Shown piece after piece: positions 1 to 5,553 of a stretch of DNA of 5,553 nt. A model generated the notes under the pieces. The model was not told the DNA's origin, searched no databases, and saw only the letters and a program-made list of their open reading frames with translations. Positions within the stretch are counted from its first letter, which is position 1, and the number at the start of each line of letters is the position of its first letter. The translations under genes were made by a program, and so were the position numbers. The stretch is from Fidelibacterota bacterium UBA1611 (GTDB lineage: Bacteria > Fidelibacterota > Marinisomatia > Marinisomatales > UBA1611), in contig DCMX01000235.1 in assembly GCA_002321855.1 (NCBI GenBank), positions 1 to 5,553 of the forward strand. Reading direction: 5' to 3'.

Positions 1-1582
1 AGTTCTGCTTTTCGATCCCAAAACCTTCGTACCGTCTATCAAACGACTGTACAGTGTAGGATGATACCACACCTACAGGACCTATATTCCATGGCAGAGA
101 ACCACCAACCTCGTATGAAAGTTCTTGGTTTTGTCTGACATAGGCATACCGCGATCCCGCTGGAATAACTGAATAAAAAAGATCAGGACGATATGTATTA
201 TCTTCTCTGTTATGAGAATCATCTATTCCAATTCTTCCATGTATTTTTAAGTCTTTTAAAAAGTCTATGCCTAGTGATGGTGTATAGTTTAGACTAATAG
301 AGCCCATAAATCGTTTTGACATTGCATCATACTCAACTCCTGCGACCGAAACACTATCGGTGAAATAATATGGCTGCCAGTCCAACACTGGATTACCATC
401 TTCATCCAAGACCATTTCATCATTCGAATCGTAGACGGGACGCTTTGGAGCAAAAACAGTATTTCCGATCCATCCGAATATGTTATTATCGTTCATGGGC
501 ATAGTGCGCTTATTTTGCGTGTAACCAGATGATACCGAAATATTAAAGTTCTTCGCAGGGAAAATATCAAGATTAACTCGTACGTTTTTTCTATCCATAT
601 AGTTATTTTTTTTCTCGATCGTCAGACCCTCTTCATAACGATTATCTAATGAAATATAATAGTTAGCATTCGCTGTACCACCAGCAATGCTAAAATGATC
701 TTGCCTAATATCACCAGGTGTGAGCACCGCGTTAATGTCTTCCGCGGAATAGTAACCATCCTTTTCAATAGAATATTTATAGGAAGGTTCATTCTGTCCC
801 GTAACGTTTTTATACTTCATTGTATAATTCCGACCATCCGTTCTCTCATATCCAAGACCTTTTTTTGTTGTTATGAGTACAACTCCATTTGATCCATTAG
901 TTCCGTAAGATGTTGCCCCTGCGGGACCTTTTAATATTTCAATACTTTCTATATCCTCAGGGTTAATGTCAGCTAGTGTTGAAAAACCCTGACCACCTGT
1001 CCATGAGGTAGAATATTCATCGTTATCAAGGCGGACCCCATCAAGGTATATTACAGGCTGCTCATCGCCGTTTAGTCCACCTCCAGCTCTAACATCAAAT
1101 CTCCATCCACCACCGACGTTACCACTTGACTTACGAATATCAACTCCCGATACTTTTCCATACAGCATCTGTGACATGTCACTAAAATTATTTACATCGG
1201 TAAGATCTGACGCATTTAACCTAGACACTGAAACTTCGGTATTGCCTATAGACCTCTCTGAGGCCATTCCCGTTACAACAACCTCCTGGCTTGAGAAAAC
1301 GTCCGAAGATAGAGAGATAACGTTGTCTGATGCAGCACTTGTAGTAATTGATGTCTTTTTATATCCTATATAGGATGCAACCAATACATATTCACCCGTA
1401 GGCTCATAATCAATGGTGAACTTTCCATCCTCACCAGTTGCTGCACCAAGATTCGTGCCCTCAACCATGACATTAGCTCCCCATAAAGGAGCACCATTTT
1501 CATCATTTACAACACCAGTAACAGTTGCCCTTGTGGTCGAAAGAATTAATGTCCACGATACCACGAAAATATACTTTCTCAT
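1..1582 (-). CDS. SusC/RagA-like TonB-dependent outer-membrane receptor, N-terminal 527 residues (3' end off window)
   Basis: The frame is open from an ATG at 1582 to the left window edge with no stop, so the C-terminus is missing. Residues 1-19 form a short signal peptide (MRK, a hydrophobic run, then a TTRA cleavage site). Residues 20-80 are a carboxypeptidase-D-like regulatory domain (VTGVVNDENGAPLWGANV, then GTNLGAATGEDGKF and YIGYKK). EVVVTG at 100-105 resembles a TonB box. The plug spans about 113-242, with YGKVSGVDI, PVIYLDGVRLDN, NPEDIESIEILKGPAGA and NGVVLITTKKG. From about 255 the sequence alternates in the way of beta-barrel strands. Family members take up large substrates such as glycans, peptides or chelates using TonB-ExbBD energy; the substrate cannot be read here. 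A SusD-like lipoprotein gene often follows and would lie beyond the left edge. The start is supported by a GAGGT sequence 4 nt upstream. The family call is secure. The SusC subclass is less certain because the plug motif is mixed. Confidence 0.93.
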   Translation of the reverse strand, partial: MRKYIFVVSWTLILSTTRATVTGVVNDENGAPLWGANVMVEGTNLGAATGEDGKFTIDYEPTGEYVLVASYIGYKKTSITTSAASDNVISLSSDVFSSQEVVVTGMASERSIGNTEVSVSRLNASDLTDVNNFSDMSQMLYGKVSGVDIRKSSGNVGGGWRFDVRAGGGLNGDEQPVIYLDGVRLDNDEYSTSWTGGQGFSTLADINPEDIESIEILKGPAGATSYGTNGSNGVVLITTKKGLGYERTDGRNYTMKYKNVTGQNEPSYKYSIEKDGYYSAEDINAVLTPGDIRQDHFSIAGGTANANYYISLDNRYEEGLTIEKKNNYMDRKNVRVNLDIFPAKNFNISVSSGYTQNKRTMPMNDNNIFGWIGNTVFAPKRPVYDSNDEMVLDEDGNPVLDWQPYYFTDSVSVAGVEYDAMSKRFMGSISLNYTPSLGIDFLKDLKIHGRIGIDDSHNREDNTYRPDLFYSVIPAGSRYAYVRQNQELSYEVGGSLPWNIGPVGVVSSYTVQSFDRRYEGFGIEKQN

Positions 1583-1586
1583 TACT

Positions 1587-1591
1587 ACCTC
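1587..1591 (-). promoter_or_regulatory. Shine-Dalgarno sequence of the TonB receptor gene
   Basis: GAGGT on the minus strand lies 4 nt before the ATG at 1582 and matches the anti-Shine-Dalgarno core. It fixes the receptor start. It also weakly argues against typical Bacteroidota, where such sequences are rare. The same bases fall within a three-codon ATG ATG AGG TAG minimal frame (1596-1585), which is probably incidental. Confidence 0.6.
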
Positions 1592-1617
1592 ATCATGTTT
1601 AAATAAAGTTGATCGAA

Positions 1618-1645
1618 TCTATAATTCTTAAATACCGAATGTCAA
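1618..1645 (-). promoter_or_regulatory. Sigma70-type promoter candidate for the TonB receptor gene
   Basis: On the minus strand a perfect -35 hexamer TTGACA (1645-1640) is followed, after a 16-bp spacer, by TATAGA (1623-1618), which matches four of six bases of the -10 consensus. Transcription would begin near 1611, giving a leader of about 30 nt before the ATG at 1582. The site lies in the only sizeable gap between complete coding regions, so the receptor can be transcribed separately from the cyclase. The spacing is one base short of ideal, and AT-rich DNA produces -10-like strings by chance. The usual Bacteroidota -7 motif (TAnnTTTG) is not seen here. Confidence 0.5.
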
Positions 1646-1654
1646 TTCTAATTG
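1643..1654. repeat. Short inverted repeat CAATT-CT-AATTG overlapping the -35 box
   Basis: Five-base arms with a two-base centre overlap the receptor's proposed -35 hexamer at 1640-1645. The position would suit an operator. The arms are short and AT-rich, so chance is a good alternative. Confidence 0.25.
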
Positions 1655-1669
1655 TGATTTATCTTGTGA
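1652..1669. promoter_or_regulatory. Direct repeat TTGTGA-N6-TTGTGA upstream of the receptor promoter
   Basis: The plus strand reads TTGTGATTTATCTTGTGA: two identical six-base units with a 12-bp period, ending 6 bp upstream of the proposed -35 box. TGTGA is the half-site core bound by CRP/FNR-family regulators. A classical CRP site would have the second half inverted as TCACA, and here it is direct, so this is not a canonical CRP site. If transcription starts near 1611 the pair is centred near -49. Regulatory function is inference, prompted by the adenylate cyclase gene that ends 8 bp away. Confidence 0.3.
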
Positions 1670-1674
1670 AATCA
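1655..1674. repeat. Inverted repeat TGATTT-N8-AAATCA just after the cyclase stop codon
   Basis: Six-base arms (1655-1660 and 1669-1674) flank an eight-base loop, starting 2 bp beyond the cyclase stop codon at 1677. The stem is AT-rich and no T-run follows on the minus strand, so it makes a poor intrinsic terminator. Read-through from the cyclase gene into the receptor gene remains possible. Confidence 0.2.
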
Positions 1675-1676
1675 AA

Positions 1677-4049
1677 TTATGATATTCCTAATTTTTCTAA
1701 TTCGGACATTATTTGCCTATTGTAATAACCTTTATAAAAATAATCATTTCTCTTTTGAGGATCTTTTATTCTTGACGCGATCTCATTCATATAGTCAAAG
1801 TACCGTTCAAGTATATCCTTGGCTTTATCATCTCTACCTAAAATTGTGTACAATTCGAAGATCTTCACAATGTTGTAGGGCATCTTAATTTCCATCTTTT
1901 GATCTTCTATCATTTCTATTGATATATTGGCCCATTGATCAAATTCCTTATAATTTCCAAGGTAGTTATTGAATAATGCCAAAAATAAATAAATATTCAA
2001 TCTTGTCTCTCCTCTGGTCTGATCACCTAAGCTCGCATTATAGTCCATGAAATTTTCCAAGGCCTTTTCATAGTTTCCTGATCTGTAGTGCAGATAGCCA
2101 GAAAGATTGGCAGCCAAAGAGTATATACTCTGATACTCGGACTCTTTTGCTAGGTCATATAGATCATCAAGAACAAGAAAAGCACTATCAAGATAACCAG
2201 CATAAAAATAATTATAGGACAGGCCTACACTATAATTAGCATAGGCGTCCTTTAAGCCAAGCTCCTTGTAGATCGCACATGTCTTTTTAACGTAATGATT
2301 TGCACCCATATAATCTCCAAAAACAGATCGATAGCTACCTAATAATGCATAGGAAAACGCTAAGGCTGATTTATTATCAGTATCAATACTTATTTCTTTT
2401 GCTTCTTGAAAAAGTGGATAAGCCTTATCGAAATAACCTCTGATAAAATATGCTTGCCCCAAACCTATTAGAGCATTAGGCAGTTCAATACGATCCTCTA
2501 ACTCTCTCACGATCTCAAGTGACCTCCCCATATACTCAAAAGTAGTTTCATCTTCTTCTTGGAAATAGGCGATGATGGCGAGTCCATTGAACGCTGATTT
2601 CATCCCTTTTCGATAGTCGATCTCTTTTGAGATATCAAGTAACTTTCTAAAATAATACTTGGCGGAATCCGAGTTCCTAAGGGCTTGGTGAGATCCTGCT
2701 ATACCAAGATAACTATCAGCAATTTGCTCAAAATCATTTAGTTTTCTTGAAATATTCAGGCAATTCTTATGTATAGCAAAAGATTTATTCAAATTCCCCT
2801 GTGCGCTAAAAATGATAGCTAGTTTATGGTGTGCTTTCACTAGGTTGCTATCAAGATCGATCGCCATTTTTAATAGGTCTTTAGCAATTTCAATATCTTC
2901 AGCATCCTGTTTTTTCTCCCACCCATATTTCCCCTTTAAATAGTATTCATAGGCAATGGGATCAGACCTATATTTTTTGTGGTCTTGACCTTTGGAGCGT
3001 TTCGAATAAATATTGATCTTTGATGAGACACTGTCTGCTAGATTACTGACGATCAATGATGAGTTTTCTATACTCTCGGTCCATTTGTTACCGAACAAGG
3101 TGACCCCGTCCCTGATATCCAATAATTGACAGCGCAGATTAAATTGGTCCTTTATCTTATGCAGACTGCTTGTCAATACATACTTCACATCAAGCTCAGA
3201 TGCTATCTCTCTTTCAGAAATTGTACTGTTCTTAAAATTTAAGATAGAATTCATAGTAGAGATCCTTATAAGGCCCTTCTTAGACATCTCAACAATGAGA
3301 TCCTCTGTCAATCCATATGCCCATGCTTCATCATTCTCGCTTCCTAAATTCTTCATATATAATATCGCAATAGAGGGTATCTCTTCTTCTTGAGCGATCC
3401 CAATCCCTAAAAAGGATATATTGAGCCAGAATAAAATTCCGATCACAGTAAGCACTGCTCCGGTGATACTGAACACGTTCCATTTGAACTTTCGAATATC
3501 CTCAGGCTTCAATTTTGCAGTCACTTTAGATAGGTCGGTCTGTGGAAGATCATGAGAAACGATACAAAAGGCCTTCACCTCTTGAGAAACTCCCTTAAGG
3601 CTGGGTTTTCCCAGATAAACGGTCTCGAATTCAGGATCCCTTTCCAATGCGGCATTCACCCTACCTGATATGGCAATTCCACCAGGAGCAGCAAACGGTT
3701 CGATACGGGAAGCAATATTTACATCATCACCCACAACATCACGACCTTGAAGAACAACTTCCCCCTGATGAATTCCGATACGAAGTATCAGGTTATCTAC
3801 ATTTTTAACAGCATTCTGAATTGCTATAGCACAGTCCACTGCATCATGATTGGTTCCAAATGACAAAAGCAGTCCGTCACCCATTTCCTTAAGCCATTCA
3901 CCTTTATACTCATAAACAATGGACTTTAATAATTCACGCTGCTTTTCTAAAAGCTCCAAGGCCATCGGCTCATTTTCAGCAGCGAGCTTTGTGAAACCAA
4001 CGATATCCGTGAATACAATCGCAGCGAGCTTTCTGGTTGTCTCAGGCAT
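1677..4049 (-). CDS. Membrane class III adenylate cyclase with TolB-like domain and C-terminal TPR array
   Basis: This complete 790-residue protein is predicted to convert ATP to cAMP. Residues 7-165 are the class III catalytic domain. The metal-binding aspartates are D15 (FTDIVGFT) and D58 (KEMGDGLL). K54 and D104 form the adenine-choosing pair, and N111 and R115 (VNIASR) are the transition-state residues, so the site looks intact and ATP-specific. One membrane helix lies at about 191-212. Basic residues precede it (K181, R186, K187, K189) and EEE follows, which puts the catalytic domain in the cytosol and the rest outside. Residues 224-345 are TolB-like (SIAILYMKNLG, YGLTEDLI, ELDVKYVLTSSL). 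TPR-like repeats, mostly about 40 residues long, run from about 362 to 750. The ligand or partner is unknown. The ATG overlaps the stop of the small upstream ORF (TAATG); only a weak GGA precedes it. The start is supported by the family-typical TRKLAAIVFTDIVGF opening. The gene is probably co-transcribed with the upstream TPR gene. Confidence 0.93.
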   Translation of the reverse strand: MPETTRKLAAIVFTDIVGFTKLAAENEPMALELLEKQRELLKSIVYEYKGEWLKEMGDGLLLSFGTNHDAVDCAIAIQNAVKNVDNLILRIGIHQGEVVLQGRDVVGDDVNIASRIEPFAAPGGIAISGRVNAALERDPEFETVYLGKPSLKGVSQEVKAFCIVSHDLPQTDLSKVTAKLKPEDIRKFKWNVFSITGAVLTVIGILFWLNISFLGIGIAQEEEIPSIAILYMKNLGSENDEAWAYGLTEDLIVEMSKKGLIRISTMNSILNFKNSTISEREIASELDVKYVLTSSLHKIKDQFNLRCQLLDIRDGVTLFGNKWTESIENSSLIVSNLADSVSSKINIYSKRSKGQDHKKYRSDPIAYEYYLKGKYGWEKKQDAEDIEIAKDLLKMAIDLDSNLVKAHHKLAIIFSAQGNLNKSFAIHKNCLNISRKLNDFEQIADSYLGIAGSHQALRNSDSAKYYFRKLLDISKEIDYRKGMKSAFNGLAIIAYFQEEDETTFEYMGRSLEIVRELEDRIELPNALIGLGQAYFIRGYFDKAYPLFQEAKEISIDTDNKSALAFSYALLGSYRSVFGDYMGANHYVKKTCAIYKELGLKDAYANYSVGLSYNYFYAGYLDSAFLVLDDLYDLAKESEYQSIYSLAANLSGYLHYRSGNYEKALENFMDYNASLGDQTRGETRLNIYLFLALFNNYLGNYKEFDQWANISIEMIEDQKMEIKMPYNIVKIFELYTILGRDDKAKDILERYFDYMNEIASRIKDPQKRNDYFYKGYYNRQIMSELEKLGIS

Positions 4050-4159
4050 TACGCAGGATCCAAATTATTGTAGCTATCTATGATGCTTTTGTTCCAGCGA
4101 TTTTTTTCTATATACGCTTTTCGAAGATCTCGATCTATTAGTTTAAATGATCGTTCCAT
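4049..4159 (-). CDS. Possible 36-residue ORF coupled to the adenylate cyclase gene
   Basis: An ATG at 4159 opens a frame of 36 codons that ends with a TAA sharing one base with the cyclase ATG (TAATG). It begins 7 bp after the stop of the upstream TPR gene, so it exactly fills the space between the two large genes. The peptide starts MERSFKLIDRDLRKAY and ends SYNNLDPA. It has eight Lys/Arg and six Asp/Glu residues, no signal peptide and no membrane segment. The ATG has no clear Shine-Dalgarno sequence. An in-frame TGA lies 27 bases upstream, so it is not the tail of a longer frame. I do not recognise the peptide. It may be a leader that delivers ribosomes to the cyclase start, a small regulator, or a chance frame. 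Confidence 0.4.
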   Translation of the reverse strand: MERSFKLIDRDLRKAYIEKNRWNKSIIDSYNNLDPA

Positions 4160-4160
4160 A

Positions 4161-4170
4161 ATGATATCAT
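4161..4170. repeat. Perfect 10-bp palindrome ATGATATCAT at the TPR gene / small ORF junction
   Basis: The palindrome covers the TGA stop codon (4169-4167) of the TPR gene and ends just before the ATG at 4159. It might bind a dimeric protein or affect initiation of the small ORF, but ten AT-rich bases can arise by chance. Confidence 0.2.
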
Positions 4171-5553
4171 AAAGAATTATTTTTATTCATATTATAAAGA
4201 TTCAACAATTCAATAAATTGAGTTTCATCCCTAAAAGGATCCAGTAAAGGATCTATATACAAATAAACATATGGATTATCATTTATAATATCATCTCGGA
4301 ATATTGCGTATCCTTCTGGTCGTTTTCCTGAATATAGTTTAATAATACCGACCATACTTTTGGCTCCATCTGAATCTCCAAAATGTTCTAATTCAGATAT
4401 TATTGATGCTACTTCTTCTGTGTGATTTTGGATAGCATGGATGATTCCCTGTGCACATAGTGATAATGCCTCATGTTGAGCTGAAAGTCCCAGGAAACCA
4501 TTTCTTGAACTTTGTAGCACCTTCAACGCACTGGTATAATCTTTTTCCAGCAACAGTATCCAGCCTTCAACCAGATTTGCTAAAGGCGAAAAAGTTGTTT
4601 GATCATATATTGTTTCAATTGTATTGGATGCCTTATCAAAACTGCGTTCAAAATAATACCCAATTGAAAGGTGTTCTAAGGCCATGGTTGATGTAGGATT
4701 AAGGTCCACAAATTTTTTATATGCGTTAATACCTTCTACCATTTTCCCTTGTGCAGTCATTATTTCAGCTAATGTTTTCCATGCAAATCCATCCTCTGGT
4801 TTAATATCAGTTGCTTTTTTAGCCATTGTCTCTGATTCGTTCCACCTCCCTTTCGACATGTATAAAGTGCCTAATGATATATACGCCTGTAAAAATCCTG
4901 GATGAACTTTGATGATATTCTTCAATGTTCTCTCAGCATCTTCCTTTTCATTCAAGCTGATTTGTATCTTAGCCAGGTTTATACCGATAATGCCGGAAAG
5001 AGGATCAAGCTTTTGTGCCGCTTTACCATATAGAAGTGCTTTTTGATGATCTTTTAATACTATTTTTAAGAAATCTGAATACCAGTGGTGTGCTGTTGCA
5101 TAATTTGGATTTAGTTCTATTGCCTTTAAATAGTATGATTCGGTTTTACGCGGATCATCTTTTCTGATCAGACTTACAAAGGCATTGGCTGCGTGTACCT
5201 CTGCAGACTCAGGATTCAGGTCCATGGCCTTATTCGCATTATACTCTGCTAATGGAAGATTCTCATCAAAACTTGCATAACCGTAATCAGCTAATAACAA
5301 ATAAGTATTGGCAAGTCCTACATATGCCAACTCATACCCTGGATCTAATTGCACTGTTCTTTTGAAGAATGATAAGGCTGTTCTCATACCATCTTCATCT
5401 CTACGATCTTGGAAATGGATTCCTTGCAAATACATATTATATGCTTCAATAGATGTTTCTGTCTTCTTAGGTTCACGATCATTTGTGTGAATGATATAAT
5501 CCATTTTTAGGGTACCGACAATGGTCTGCGCTATCTCATCCTGGACAGCAAAT
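4167..5553 (-). CDS. TolB-like/TPR protein, C-terminal 461 residues (5' end off window), probably a second cyclase-type sensor
   Basis: The frame runs open through the right edge. The ATG at 5504 is internal, because the 16 codons before it read FAVQDEIAQTIVGTLK. That is the FalQDEIA segment ending the TolB-like domain in cyclase-, wHTH- or kinase-TolB-TPR proteins. SIEAYNMYLQG, the usual linker into the repeats, follows at visible residues 34-44. About nine or ten TPR units of roughly 34 residues come next, with caps such as VQLDPG, MDLNPE, IELNPN, QKLDPL and VDLNPT. The protein ends with YIDPLLDPFRDETQFIELL, the family's usual closing motif. TPRs bind proteins or peptides; no catalytic residue is visible. 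The missing N-terminus could be a class III cyclase domain plus membrane helix (favoured by the neighbouring gene), a winged-helix DNA-binding domain or a kinase. Seven bases separate its TGA from the small ORF, suggesting an operon with the cyclase. Confidence 0.9.
   Translation of the reverse strand, partial: FAVQDEIAQTIVGTLKMDYIIHTNDREPKKTETSIEAYNMYLQGIHFQDRRDEDGMRTALSFFKRTVQLDPGYELAYVGLANTYLLLADYGYASFDENLPLAEYNANKAMDLNPESAEVHAANAFVSLIRKDDPRKTESYYLKAIELNPNYATAHHWYSDFLKIVLKDHQKALLYGKAAQKLDPLSGIIGINLAKIQISLNEKEDAERTLKNIIKVHPGFLQAYISLGTLYMSKGRWNESETMAKKATDIKPEDGFAWKTLAEIMTAQGKMVEGINAYKKFVDLNPTSTMALEHLSIGYYFERSFDKASNTIETIYDQTTFSPLANLVEGWILLLEKDYTSALKVLQSSRNGFLGLSAQHEALSLCAQGIIHAIQNHTEEVASIISELEHFGDSDGAKSMVGIIKLYSGKRPEGYAIFRDDIINDNPYVYLYIDPLLDPFRDETQFIELLNLYNMNKNNSL

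Noticed and set aside
695..892. Plus-strand open frame of 65 codons inside the receptor gene, and similar ones at 1176-1373 and 1413-1631
   Set aside because: Most of their length lies antisense to the well-supported TonB receptor coding frame. The translations show no recognisable motif and none has an independent start signal.
1585..1596. Three-codon minimal ORF (ATG ATG AGG TAG) just before the receptor start
   Set aside because: It overlaps the Shine-Dalgarno sequence and is out of frame with the receptor. It is most simply a by-product of a GAGGT sequence in AT-rich DNA.
1679..1888. Plus-strand open frame of 69 codons opposite the cyclase C-terminus
   Set aside because: It is fully antisense to the TPR region of the cyclase and has no recognisable domain.
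3380..3420. Possible signal-peptidase-like site after the cyclase membrane helix (GIGIAQ followed by EEE)
   Set aside because: The -3/-1 residues only loosely fit the rule and any transmembrane anchor can look like this. There is no reason to propose cleavage.
4125..4136. Inverted repeat AGATC-TC-GATCT within the small ORF
   Set aside because: The five-base arms are rich in GATC, there is no T-run, and nothing suggests a terminator or operator.
4451..4905. Two plus-strand open frames (4451-4696 and 4684-4905), plus one at 5308-5490
   Set aside because: They are antisense to the TPR repeats of the right-hand gene, and their hydrophobic stretches are shadows of that coding sequence.
1..5553. 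Search for tRNA, rRNA, CRISPR repeats, insertion sequences and riboswitches
   Set aside because: By eye there is no spaced repeat array, transposase motif, terminal inverted repeats or tRNA-like fold. Nearly all of the window is coding on the minus strand.

Overview
The window is AT-rich and every supported gene lies on the minus strand. Read in the direction of transcription (right to left) it holds four genes. First is the C-terminal part of a TolB-like/TPR protein (4167-5553, its start beyond the right edge). Next is a possible 36-residue ORF (4049-4159). Third is a complete membrane adenylate cyclase of class III with a TolB-like domain and a long TPR arm (1677-4049). Last is the N-terminal 527 residues of a SusC/RagA-like TonB-dependent outer-membrane receptor (1-1582, its end beyond the left edge). 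The first three are packed with 7 bp and -1 bp junctions and look like one transcription unit. A 94-bp gap with its own promoter-like sequence separates the cyclase from the receptor.

The organism is probably a Gram-negative member of the Fibrobacterota-Chlorobiota-Bacteroidota (FCB) group. The evidence is the carboxypeptidase-D-like domain fused to a TonB plug, together with cyclase-TolB-TPR fusion proteins. The receptor has a GAGGT Shine-Dalgarno sequence and a TTGACA/TATAGA promoter candidate, and its plug motif is part SusC, part classical TonB receptor. These point away from typical Bacteroidota and towards a lineage such as Neomarinimicrobiota, Ignavibacteriota or Balneolota. This placement is inference from memory of family patterns, not from a search.

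The cyclase keeps all six canonical catalytic and substrate-choosing residues of class III adenylyl cyclases. It is predicted to make cAMP in the cytosol, with its TolB-like/TPR half outside the inner membrane. The right-hand gene has the same TolB-end and TPR architecture but a different type of TPR, so the pair looks like two sensors with different ligand or partner arms. In the gap before the receptor gene, two direct copies of TTGTGA (containing the CRP half-site core TGTGA) sit just upstream of the -35 box. A testable model is that the cyclase reports an envelope state and that its cAMP acts through a CRP-like factor on the receptor promoter. Only the gene order, residues and sites are seen directly. 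The circuit is inference.
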